A stretch of 18,749 nucleotides of DNA from JBGPLH01 sp041486365 [NCBI: Thermodesulfobacteriota bacterium] (lineage in GTDB: Bacteria; JAUYMQ01): assembly GCA_041486365.1 (NCBI GenBank), contig JBGPLH010000020.1:1-18749 (forward strand), in the 5' to 3' direction. Made by a program: the position numbers and the translations under genes. Below, piece by piece: positions 9,001 to 14,580 of the stretch (position 1 is the stretch's first letter; each line of letters begins with the position of its first letter). The notes beneath the pieces are model-generated. The model did not search any database, had not been told where the DNA came from, and saw only the letters and a program-made list of their open reading frames with translations.

Positions 9001-9814
9001 CGTGGCGAGCTTCGCGGGGGGAGGGATCGACGTCGCCGTGAATAACGGGGACCTGACCGTGGGAGCCGGATCGGTCGGCGTGGTGGACAGCATCCTCGCC
9101 CGGGGCATCTACACGGCCGTGGGCGGCGGGATCGACATCGTGGCTTTGAAGGATGTGAACGTGCGCACCTCTCGCGTGGGCACGTTCAACGGCGGCGATA
9201 TCAACATTACCGCAAAGAGAGGGACGATCAACGCGGGGGAGGGGACGCTGGACCAGCCCTCCGAGGTGCCGGCGGTGGGGGAGCAGGGCCTGGCCTTCAA
9301 GATCGCCGGAACGGGAATCATCGCCAGCACCTTGCCTCCAGATCCCGACCACCCCGACGCGCCCGTCGCGAGCCCCGGCCAGATCAACCTGACGGCGGGG
9401 ACCGAGGTGAAGACCGGCGCCGCCGGCATCACCTGCACGGGCGCCAACGCGAGCGCGTGCAACGTGAACATCGTCGGGAACGTGACGCTGGGGGCCGGGG
9501 GGATCACGAGCGGTGGCAACGTCAGCATCAGCGGCAACGTGACCGGCGCGGGGACGATCTCCGGCGGCGCGGTGAACATCGGCGGCACCGTGTCGGGGGG
9601 CACGATCTCGGCGTCTTCCGGCTCCGGCGCCGTGACGAGCGCCGCCGCGTCGGCCGCTTCCACCTCGACCACCGAGACGAGCGCCGTAGCGAGGGCGACG
9701 ACCGCGAGCGCCGAGGGTTCCGGCGAGGGGTCGGGCCTGGAGAAGAAGAAGCGTCGCCGCGGCTACCTCCGGCGCGGCGTGATCATCGAGGTTACCGGCC
9801 GTCCGGCGGCCTGA
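6044..9814 (+). CDS. Two-partner secretion exoprotein (TpsA, filamentous haemagglutinin N-terminal domain)
   Basis: This is a 1256-aa protein. Start 6044 is chosen because a normal signal peptide follows (MTRRSNSRGTLR, hydrophobic core, cleavage after PARA at about 33); the frame is open 35 codons further upstream from GTG 5939. The TPS secretion domain occupies about 34-280, with SIALNRIL at 86-93, NPNGILFG at 114-121 and the following VNGLVATS. An LLIDPVNVTI segment near 360 is typical of HMW/FHA-like exoproteins. The rest is a long repetitive beta-helix rich in GG-x-I-x-L/V coils. The only two cysteines are 1131 and 1139 (CX7C). After them come glycine/valine repeats, a Ser/Thr/Ala linker and a strongly basic tail ending in VIIEVTGRPAA. 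Such proteins are exported by Sec and then by a TpsB porin, probably the gene at 16401-18119. Adhesion, binding or another surface role cannot be decided. Confidence 0.9.
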   Translation: MTRRSNSRGTLRVYALLTLAAATGLIVPAPARANPKGEQVVAGQAGFDRSGSNLTITTSDKVILQWDQFNIASGETTRFVQPGASSIALNRILDSSPSQIFGSLQANGNVFLLNPNGILFGPSARVNVNGLVATSLSMEDQDFLNGKLRFAGYDQNGTVKNLGTIETARGGFAYLLAPNVENGGVIRSPEGHIVLAAGTTAYLSNRPDGKGLLVEVKAPAGAAVNLRELVADGGRVGIYGRAVNQSGLVQANTVRERAGEIDLVASNRVYLESGSRTEAKGDAIGVSDGGRVTVLSGGDRGGGHSPGDAIVKAGSLVDVSGGREGGDAGIAEVSASGGMMLDGEVRGEAAPGFRGGELLIDPVNVTITGFGSANGLPVIDPPGTGSWAFDSPSLPLNLVLNTNTSFTGLSVIRVEATNDVTIADNTGWTLAPGVTDLTLRAGNDLLFGVNARIFDAGSTASPLRLNLIAGADFQAVDPLAVHAGVGNILNPLLQIGQGTIRAVAGNSIQVNDGAIRTTRGGSIDLTAVSGDIDAGRNFSWLVPFGSTGARIDPFGAGGIATQAGGDISLTALNGFVSSDRSHIGAYSIGTGASGNLTIRARDFTGEMFVGNGKGDVRLTGAFGTPVRTTTIDLANGSTARVEAATIHLGQVRNPQAAISNTHRFNYGNAAVELIATQGDVVLAGDAVAGNMDGINLDRILAPNLTARSLAGDVLFNDDFVLFPSATGNLVLEADEDITNTKFFAVDLPDDSVPPDPLSPPRDGTALMPTITVSDADPNRTDPNVKQEFPLPDFSRNLFGYYAETHRSTPIHTGDATPIRIFTRSGDVRRVAFNFPKASLWDIGGNVGIIAFNGQNLAPTDVTRFDIRGNLDWRQAIVDVEGIPVIVDGRKDDPIFTAIRLGGPGKLEVNVSGFADLGQSEGIQSVGGLFNKNLDDNSPGVPDTDISDNGADIRIRVGPETLGGQGTAVQTPKGLVNQQNFTLVNSRVASFAGGGIDVAVNNGDLTVGAGSVGVVDSILARGIYTAVGGGIDIVALKDVNVRTSRVGTFNGGDINITAKRGTINAGEGTLDQPSEVPAVGEQGLAFKIAGTGIIASTLPPDPDHPDAPVASPGQINLTAGTEVKTGAAGITCTGANASACNVNIVGNVTLGAGGITSGGNVSISGNVTGAGTISGGAVNIGGTVSGGTISASSGSGAVTSAAASAASTSTTETSAVARATTASAEGSGEGSGLEKKKRRRGYLRRGVIIEVTGRPAA

Positions 9815-9820
9815 GCGGCT

Positions 9821-9837
9821 CCGTCCCGGCGGGACGG
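9821..9837 (+). other. Intercistronic hairpin between tpsA-like and exbB-like genes
   Basis: A perfect 7-bp stem CCGTCCC/GGGACGG has a 3-base loop and lies 7-23 bases after the exoprotein stop. There is no T-tract, and the G-run Shine-Dalgarno of the next gene follows directly. It may stabilise the tpsA transcript end or lower expression of the motor genes relative to tpsA; this is inference. Confidence 0.4.
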
Positions 9838-9852
9838 GCAGGGGGGAAAACG

Positions 9853-10695
9853 ATGTTTCAAAGTTTCGGGGAAGGCGGTCTCGGCTTCGCGATCGGGCAC
9901 CTGACGCTCGAGGGCCGTCTAACGATTTGTGTGCTGATCGTCACCTCGCTCGTCTCCTGGGCGGTCATGGTGGGCAAGGCGCGTCAGCTGCGGAAGAGCC
10001 GGAAGATGAACCGGAAGTTCCTGGATGCCTTCCGGGAGACGGTGGATCCGCTGGACCTGTACCGGAAACAGCAGGCCTTCGAGGGCTCGCCGCTGTACGG
10101 CGTGTACCTCGAGTCCTGCGAGGAGATGGACAGCCAGATCCGGCGGGAGGCGGGGCGCCAGGGAGGCTCCGGGAAGCCGAGGCCCAACGGAAACGGCAAC
10201 GGCAAGACCACGCTCGTCCCGGCGCTCGCTATGAACGGCGTGCGCGTGGCAGCCGAGCGCGGGTTGGGAGAGGAAGTGCTCGCCCTGGAGGGCGGGATGA
10301 TCGTGCTCGCCACGGCTATCTCGGGCGGCCCCTTCATCGGCCTTCTGGGGACGGTGTGGGGCGTCATGGAGACCTTCACGGGTATCGCGAAGGCACAGGC
10401 CGCGAATCTCACGGCCATGGCGCCGGGCGTGGCGGGAGCGCTCGTCGCGACGGTGACGGGGCTCATGGTCGCCATCCCTGCGCTCTTTGGATACAACTAC
10501 CTCGTCACGAAGATCCGCGGCTTCACTCTCGAAATGGACAACTTCGCGGCGGAGCTCAACGCGCTCCTCGAGATCACCTACCTGCGCACCGCTTCGGCTG
10601 CGTCCGTGCACGACGAGGCGGAGGCCGAGCACGCGATGCACGAGGAGCACCGAGCGGTCTACGGCATGTCGGCGACGAAGCACAACGTCACCTAG
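9853..10695 (+). CDS. MotA/TolQ/ExbB-family proton channel protein
   Basis: This is a 280-aa protein. Start ATG 9853 has a G-rich ribosome site (GGGGGG, then AAAACG); a longer open frame upstream overlaps tpsA and is not used. The first membrane helix is at about 23-43, followed by a cytoplasmic loop with a low-complexity GNGNGK stretch. The diagnostic pair follows: the IGLLGTVWGVMETF helix, then APGVAGALVATVTGLMVAIP before the third helix. Family members form a pentamer around an ExbD/TolR dimer in the inner membrane and use the proton motive force to drive TonB/TolA-type proteins. It lies 38 bp after the tpsA-like stop and 12 bp before the exbD-like gene, so co-transcription is likely. The sequence alone does not separate ExbB from TolQ. 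Confidence 0.92.
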   Translation: MFQSFGEGGLGFAIGHLTLEGRLTICVLIVTSLVSWAVMVGKARQLRKSRKMNRKFLDAFRETVDPLDLYRKQQAFEGSPLYGVYLESCEEMDSQIRREAGRQGGSGKPRPNGNGNGKTTLVPALAMNGVRVAAERGLGEEVLALEGGMIVLATAISGGPFIGLLGTVWGVMETFTGIAKAQAANLTAMAPGVAGALVATVTGLMVAIPALFGYNYLVTKIRGFTLEMDNFAAELNALLEITYLRTASAASVHDEAEAEHAMHEEHRAVYGMSATKHNVT

Positions 10696-10707
10696 GGGAG
10701 GAGGCCC

Positions 10708-11118
10708 GTGAAGCGATTCTCGAAATCGGAGATGACCGCGGTGGCGGATCTCAACATCACGCCGCTGCTCGATCTAGCGTGGGTCATGCTGGTGATCTTC
10801 ATCCTCACGGCGACGGCGCTGATCCAGAGGATCGACATCGCGCTCCCGCAATCGCCCGAGAACAAGAAGGAAGTGAACAGCCAGACGACGACGGTCTCCG
10901 TGGACAAGAAGGGGATCGCCTACCTGAACGATTCTCCGGTGAGTCTCCAGCAGCTCGAGGAGCAGCTCAAGCTCCTCAAGGCGGCCAATCCCGACCTCCC
11001 CGTCGTCATGCGCGCCGACCAGGTGGTCCAGTACAAGCAGGTCGTCGCGGTGCTCGACGTGCTGCAGCGGGTGCCGATCGAGGAGCTGGCCCTGGCGACA
11101 CAGGTCGAGGGGCGCTGA
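10708..11118 (+). CDS. ExbD/TolR-family biopolymer transport protein
   Basis: This is a 136-aa protein, normal for the family. It begins with GTG 10708 preceded by GGGAGGAGG. The N-terminus has the family signature NITPLLDLAWVMLVIFIL, with the essential proton-carrying Asp at residue 22 in the single membrane helix. A periplasmic domain with SVDKKG-x-x-YLND and LPVVMRADQ-x-x-QYKQVVAVLDVLQ follows, as in ExbD/TolR. It partners the preceding ExbB/TolQ-like channel. The gap to the tonB-like gene is 6 bp, so the three form a tight motor operon downstream of the exoprotein. Confidence 0.93.
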   Translation: MKRFSKSEMTAVADLNITPLLDLAWVMLVIFILTATALIQRIDIALPQSPENKKEVNSQTTTVSVDKKGIAYLNDSPVSLQQLEEQLKLLKAANPDLPVVMRADQVVQYKQVVAVLDVLQRVPIEELALATQVEGR

Positions 11119-11124
11119 CGGCCC

Positions 11125-11760
11125 ATGCCGGTCACCCACACGCGAAGCACGCACAAGCGCAAGAGCGGCTACGGCTCCACGATTGCGATCGTGGTAGCGC
11201 TCCACGTGCTGATGGGCGCGGCGATTTTGTGGATCGCCACGACGGAGACCGGCCAGCGGATCTACAAGGAGTACCGCGTCAAGTTCTACCAGCCACCGAA
11301 GAAACAGGAGAGGAAGGAAGAGGCGAAGAAGGAAGAGCCGCCCCCGCCCGAGCCGAAGAAAGCGGAGCAGGAGGAGGTGCCCCAGGCTCCACGTAGCCGC
11401 GCGGAGGAAAGCGCGCCTTCAGAGGAGGCGAAGATCGGGGGCGATTCAGGCGACCCCTTCGGCGGCGGGCCCGGGAAGGCGATGGACGTCCACCAAGCCT
11501 ATTACCTCGCGGTGACGTCGCAGCTGCGCGGCTGCTTCCAGGAGCCGCCGGGCCTGGACGAGGAGGACCTGGCCGCGACGAAGCTCGAGATCACGGTGGA
11601 CGACTCGGGTGCCATCACGGGCTACCGGCTGGTGGGGTCTTCGGGCGACAAGGATCTTGATCGCGCGGCGCTCGATGCGGTGAAGTGCGTGGGGCGTGTG
11701 AAGGCGAGCCGTCCGAAGACGCTCGATCGCACGCTCACGGTCAAGTTCATCCCGCCCTGA
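11125..11760 (+). CDS. TonB/TolA-like energy-transducing protein
   Basis: This is a 211-aa protein with one membrane helix at about 17-37. A Pro/Glu/Lys-rich periplasmic linker spans about 55-105 (EEPPPPEPKK and similar). A C-terminal domain spans about 118-211, with the TonB/TolA/AgmX-like pattern L-x-I-x-V-DDSG-x-I and SSGD-x-x-LDRAALDAV. Two cysteines, 137 and 188, sit in that domain and could form a disulfide, recalling the Cys pair in AgmX/PglI-type C-terminal domains. The gene follows exbD by 6 bp and ends just before a strong terminator. TonB family members contact outer-membrane receptors through TonB boxes and TolA contacts Tol-Pal. No TonB-dependent receptor or Pal is in the window, so its outer-membrane partner is unknown. 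Confidence 0.82.
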   Translation: MPVTHTRSTHKRKSGYGSTIAIVVALHVLMGAAILWIATTETGQRIYKEYRVKFYQPPKKQERKEEAKKEEPPPPEPKKAEQEEVPQAPRSRAEESAPSEEAKIGGDSGDPFGGGPGKAMDVHQAYYLAVTSQLRGCFQEPPGLDEEDLAATKLEITVDDSGAITGYRLVGSSGDKDLDRAALDAVKCVGRVKASRPKTLDRTLTVKFIPP

Positions 11761-11791
11761 GAAGGCCCTGTCGCGGAACGTGGAATCACGG

Positions 11792-11819
11792 AAAAGGGGG
11801 CCCTGAGGCCCCCTTCCTT
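11792..11819. terminator. Bidirectional Rho-independent terminator
   Basis: A 9-bp stem AAGGGGGCC/GGCCCCCTT has a CTGA loop, with TTCCTT after it on the plus strand and TTTT after it on the minus strand. It lies between the convergent stops of the tonB-like gene (11760) and the AraC-family gene (11834), so it can end both transcripts. Confidence 0.85.
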
Positions 11820-11833
11820 GCGCGCGGGCATGT

Positions 11834-12757
11834 CTACTCACGCACGCGGTGCCGCGCCCTGTACTGGCCGGGGGTCCAGCCGGTCTTCTTCTTGAAGACC
11901 AGGTTGAACTGGGAAAGGCTGCCGTAGCCGGTCTCCCAGGCCACCTCGATGATCTTCCGCTCCGAGCGAAGGAGGATCTGCTTGGCGTGCTCCACGCGAA
12001 GGTCCGTGAGGAACTCATGGAAGGATTGGCCGGTGTGCTCGCGGAAGAGCCGGCGGAAATGGCGAACGGAGAGATTGAGCCCCTTGGCGGCGTCCTCGAC
12101 GCTCAGGTCCGATACGTCGGCGCGCCGCATCGCCTCGATCATTACGCCGATCAGCTCGCGCCGCCCCGTCCGCGGGAATGCGTCCTGCGGGATCCCGGAT
12201 TCCTCCTGCGTGGCGTGATCGAGCAGGAGCCCCAGCAGATCGAGGAGCCGTGATCGTACGCGAAGCGCTCCGCTGCGGCTGCGACCTTGCTGGAGTGCGT
12301 CGAGCTGGTGGAGCAGCGCGGCCCCGAGAGCCGCCGCGCGCGCCTGGGCGTGGACAACGGGTCCGATGCGTCGGAGAGACTCGACGGGCGAGGGCTCGCC
12401 GCTGGCTTCCGTCGAGGCGCCTTCATCGAGAGCCGTCGCGGCGAGGGAAACGGGACAGCGCAGCGTGAGTAGCCTCACCCCTCGCATGTCCCGCGAGATA
12501 ACGGAAAGTCGCCGGCCGGGCGCAACGAGGATCAGGTCTCCCTTGGAAAAGCCGTGCACCTCGTCGTCCAGGCGGAGGATCCCGTTCCCTTCCCGGACGG
12601 CCGAGATTTCGAAGTCCACGGTCCTGCGCGTCTCCTCGCCCCCCGCGTCGGACGTGCTCCACCCGACGACCGAGAGACTTTCAGGCCTTCGGTCTTCATC
12701 GGGCGCGTCCGAATCGGGAAAGCCGGAGGGGACCCGGCCGAATGCGTCTGCAGACAT
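11834..12757 (-). CDS. AraC-family transcriptional regulator
   Basis: This is a 307-aa protein. The C-terminal 100 residues (about 205-303) hold both AraC helix-turn-helix units: LSVEDAAKGLNLSVRHFRRLFREHTG, then IIEVAWETGYGSLSQFNLVFKKKTGWTPGQYR. The second unit is the classic family signature with a G-x-x-S-x-F-x-R/K-x-F-K-K-x-x-G core. The N-terminal part has a cupin-like sensor pattern (about 40-110: DEVHGFSKGDLILVAPGRR), as in arabinose-type effector domains. Start ATG 12757 has only a weak ribosome site. It lies 66 bp downstream of the sigma-2-like gene on the same strand and is convergent with the motor operon. Its target is unknown; the neighbouring surface genes are the natural candidates. 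Confidence 0.9.
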   Translation of the reverse strand: MSADAFGRVPSGFPDSDAPDEDRRPESLSVVGWSTSDAGGEETRRTVDFEISAVREGNGILRLDDEVHGFSKGDLILVAPGRRLSVISRDMRGVRLLTLRCPVSLAATALDEGASTEASGEPSPVESLRRIGPVVHAQARAAALGAALLHQLDALQQGRSRSGALRVRSRLLDLLGLLLDHATQEESGIPQDAFPRTGRRELIGVMIEAMRRADVSDLSVEDAAKGLNLSVRHFRRLFREHTGQSFHEFLTDLRVEHAKQILLRSERKIIEVAWETGYGSLSQFNLVFKKKTGWTPGQYRARHRVRE

Positions 12758-12823
12758 GCCGTCCGTCCGTGGCGGAGGGAGTAGTCTCCCGCGACGGGCG
12801 TTGCGCCGCGCGGGTCGGGGCGC

Positions 12824-13105
12824 TCAGCCGGCGGATCGCGCGCCGGTTACCTGATCCTCCAGCGCCAGGCGGCGCTTCGTGAGTCTGTACGCGATCTGGA
12901 GGATGTTTTCCTCGGCCGGGAGACCTTTCAGCGAAGCGACCAGGTCGAAGAGGATTTCCCTGACGATCGCTTCCGTCCGCGCCCGCTCGCCGATCCTCTT
13001 CGCGACGAAGTTGTAGACCCTCGGAAAGAGGGAGTCGTACAGGTCATCGAAAACGGCCCGGTCTCCTTCCCGGGTCTTCCTCGCCAGCTCAGCCACCGTT
13101 TCCAT
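12824..13105 (-). CDS. Small protein consisting only of a sigma-70 region-2-like domain
   Basis: This is a 93-aa protein starting at ATG 13105 with AAAGGGG 8 bases upstream. The open frame extends much further upstream (to 13810), but that part has no recognisable protein character and is left out. Residues 13-57 read GDRAVFDDLYDSLFPRVYNF...ERARTEAIVREILFDLVASL, the ECF sigma region 2.1-2.2 pattern (A-F-x-x-LY-x-x-x-x-x-R-V-Y-x-F, then A-x-x-x-V-x-E). Residues 68-83 (NILQIAYRLTKRRLAL) match region 2.3-2.4. There is no region 4 (the -35 binding helix-turn-helix) and the next gene starts soon after. It may bind RNA polymerase as a modulator or be a truncated sigma factor. The fold call is fairly safe; the function is not known. 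Confidence 0.65.
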   Translation of the reverse strand: METVAELARKTREGDRAVFDDLYDSLFPRVYNFVAKRIGERARTEAIVREILFDLVASLKGLPAEENILQIAYRLTKRRLALEDQVTGARSAG

Positions 13106-13280
13106 CGGGCACCCCTTTCCTGCATGAAAGTGGCGCCCAAGCTGACCCCGTCTCATGACGATCGGGTGACGGCCGGATGATGTTTGCCGTTCCGGCTCCA
13201 TCAGTTTCGTGAAGACACAGGCGCGGAATCTTCCTCCGCATCTCCCATCCGGGTTGCCGGCCGACGCCATGGGTATGGCC

Positions 13281-13308
13281 GGATTCCGATGCGACTCGTC
13301 CGGAATCC
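13281..13308. repeat. Inverted repeat, candidate operator
   Basis: GGATTCCG at 13281-13288 and CGGAATCC at 13301-13308 form perfect 8-bp arms separated by 12 bases. The arms also carry a direct repeat of (A)TTCCGATG/AATCCGATG. The spacing of about two helical turns between arm centres suits a dimeric DNA-binding protein. Confidence 0.4.
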
Positions 13309-13345
13309 GATGAGCGGCCGCAAAGGGTTCTCGATGGAGGAAGGA

Positions 13346-13385
13346 TGCGACGCTCGACTGTGACGCTTGCGTGTCGAGCCTCGCA
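13346..13385. repeat. Long imperfect inverted repeat / hairpin
   Basis: The arms TGCGACGCTCGAC (13346-13358) and GTCGAGCCTCGCA (13373-13385) pair over 13 positions with one mismatch. The loop itself contains ACGC tt GCGT, so one extended hairpin with a 4-base bulge is possible. On the plus strand it is followed by ACGTTTTC, giving it a terminator-like form, but no plus-strand gene ends upstream. A small RNA end or a regulatory structure are alternatives. Confidence 0.5.
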
Positions 13386-13565
13386 CGTTTTCGAAAGTCA
13401 CGATCCCGGCGCGAGCCCCGCCCTCCGGGAAAACCACCAAGCCCATGACGAATGTGTGTTTCGTCCGCGTGCCGCATCGGGGACGCGCGCGAGCCCGCAG
13501 GGACGGCTCGAAGCGATGGCCCCGCATCGATGGCCACGAAGGGCCGGTGGGTGAGAAGAACGCGC

Positions 13566-13603
13566 GGGGCGACGCCCGATGTCGGACGCGTGGCGTCGTC
13601 CCC
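13566..13603 (+). repeat. Imperfect hairpin upstream of the PEP-CTERM gene
   Basis: GGGGCGACGCC at 13566-13576 can pair with GGCGTCGTCCCC at 13592-13603 with one bulged base. A second, smaller inverted repeat, GATCGG/CCGATC, follows at 13605-13630. Both lie within 160 bases of the PEP-CTERM gene start and may be part of its leader. Confidence 0.35.
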
Positions 13604-13721
13604 TGATCGGTGACGCGCGTGGCGCCGATCCGGTGGAGTCACGATCCGCCCGCCGCTATGTTCCGCGCGGCTTCGACGAATCCACGTGCCGTCAGCAGGA
13701 ACACAACCACAGGAGGATTGG

Positions 13722-14501
13722 ATGAAGACGAAGAAGAAAGTCTTTTTACTTGCGCTCAGCGTGGCATTCGCCCTGGCGGCGGTGCGCGACGCCGGCGCCA
13801 TCCTGATCAACCCGAACGACGTGCTCCAGGTGGTCTACCAGCCCGGCGGCTCCGCCTACATCGCCAACCTCGGCCAGAGCAGCGCGATCGTCGCGGCGGC
13901 CACGGCGGGCGGAGGCATGGCGGCCATCGGGAACAACAACGCGACGGGCGGGACGGCCAGCGGGATCACGCCGCAGTCGGTTTTCGGCTCGAATCTCACC
14001 GGCCTGAAGGTGGCCTACATCTCCTGGAAGCAGGACAGCACCACCCCTCGGCTCCTGGAATTCACCCTCGGCTCCGGGACGATCACCGAGCCGAGCAGCA
14101 CCAGCTACACGAGCATCCGGAACTCGCTCAACAACTGGCGGACGAGCCTCCTCACGGACCCGGACGGCAACCCGATTGCCGTGGCGGGATCCGACCCCTA
14201 TAACCCGAACGTTTTCTTCTCCAACTCCTTCGGGAACCTGAACGGGCTCCTCTCCTACTCGATCGAGATGATGACGGCGGCCGGGGACAACACGCGGCCC
14301 TTCTATGCGCTGGACACGCAGCTCCTGCCGAGCAACCCGGACGACCCCATCCTCCTCGGCTCGTTCATCTTCAACGCGACCACCGGCGCGACCAAGTTCA
14401 TGTTGCCCGAGACCGCGCCGGTTCCCGAGCCTGCCACGCTGCTCCTCCTCGGCTCCGGCCTCGTCTCTCTCGCCGTGAGCCGGCGCAGACTCAGGAGCTA
14501 G
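13722..14501 (+). CDS. PEP-CTERM sorting domain-containing exported protein
   Basis: This is a 259-aa protein. Start ATG 13722 is preceded by AGGAGG at 13711-13716. The signal peptide MKTKKKVFLLALSVAFALAA is probably cleaved after RDAGA at about 26. The last 26 residues (234-259) are a complete PEP-CTERM tail: VPEP motif, hydrophobic segment ATLLLLGSGLVSLAV, then SRRRLRS. Such tails are recognised by an exosortase (EpsH/XrtA type) that removes the anchor and releases or attaches the protein in surface polysaccharide. No exosortase is in the window. The body is rich in Asn, Ser, Thr and Gly, with no recognised domain. It is followed 79 bp later by the PstS-like gene, with a hairpin between, so partial co-transcription is possible. 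Confidence 0.88.
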   Translation: MKTKKKVFLLALSVAFALAAVRDAGAILINPNDVLQVVYQPGGSAYIANLGQSSAIVAAATAGGGMAAIGNNNATGGTASGITPQSVFGSNLTGLKVAYISWKQDSTTPRLLEFTLGSGTITEPSSTSYTSIRNSLNNWRTSLLTDPDGNPIAVAGSDPYNPNVFFSNSFGNLNGLLSYSIEMMTAAGDNTRPFYALDTQLLPSNPDDPILLGSFIFNATTGATKFMLPETAPVPEPATLLLLGSGLVSLAVSRRRLRS

Positions 14502-14532
14502 TCCCCCGCCCGTCTCCGGGGGCGCGGGGACT
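14500..14532 (+). other. GC-rich hairpin after the PEP-CTERM gene
   Basis: AGTCCCC (14500-14506) can pair with GGGGACT (14526-14532). An alternative inner stem, CCCCCG (14503-14508) with CGGGGG (14517-14522), is also possible. There is no T-tract, so it may act as a weak terminator, an attenuator or an mRNA-stabilising element between the PEP-CTERM and PstS-like genes. Confidence 0.4.
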
Positions 14533-14580
14533 TCCCGATCCCCTGGAGCGGGCCAACCGAGACTACCAAGGAGGTCTGGG

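Larger units (their letters stand above)
13106..13721. other. 616-bp intergenic region with several inverted repeats
   Basis: No convincing gene is seen on either strand; the frames open here have no domain pattern or signal peptide and lack good ribosome sites. The stretch separates the minus-strand sigma-2-like gene from the plus-strand PEP-CTERM gene, so it must hold both promoters. It contains at least four inverted repeats, at 13281-13308, 13346-13385, 13566-13603 and 13605-13630. It could hold operators, a structured leader or a small RNA. No -24/-12 or strong -35/-10 box was recognised. Confidence 0.5.

Noticed and set aside
7658-9352. 564-aa minus-strand open frame inside the tpsA-like gene
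   Set aside because: Antisense shadow rich in Arg/His/Asp/Val; the plus strand carries a continuous beta-helix protein with a TPS domain.
9457-9852. Upstream extension of the exbB-like frame into tpsA
   Set aside because: Arg/Asp-rich shadow of the tpsA 3' end; ATG 9853 has a ribosome site and a normal family N-terminus.
9927-11396. 489-aa plus-strand open frame across exbB, exbD and tonB
   Set aside because: Out of frame with three recognisable motor genes; Arg/Gly/His-rich with no fold signal.
13346-13385. Hairpin considered as the terminator of a plus-strand gene
   Set aside because: No credible plus-strand gene ends upstream of it; kept as a structured element of unknown role.
13106-13810. 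N-terminal extension of the sigma-2-like gene to a 328-aa protein
   Set aside because: The extension has a His/Arg/Ser-rich, non-protein-like composition and would run through several inverted repeats and over the start of the PEP-CTERM gene. A good start with a ribosome site exists at 13105.
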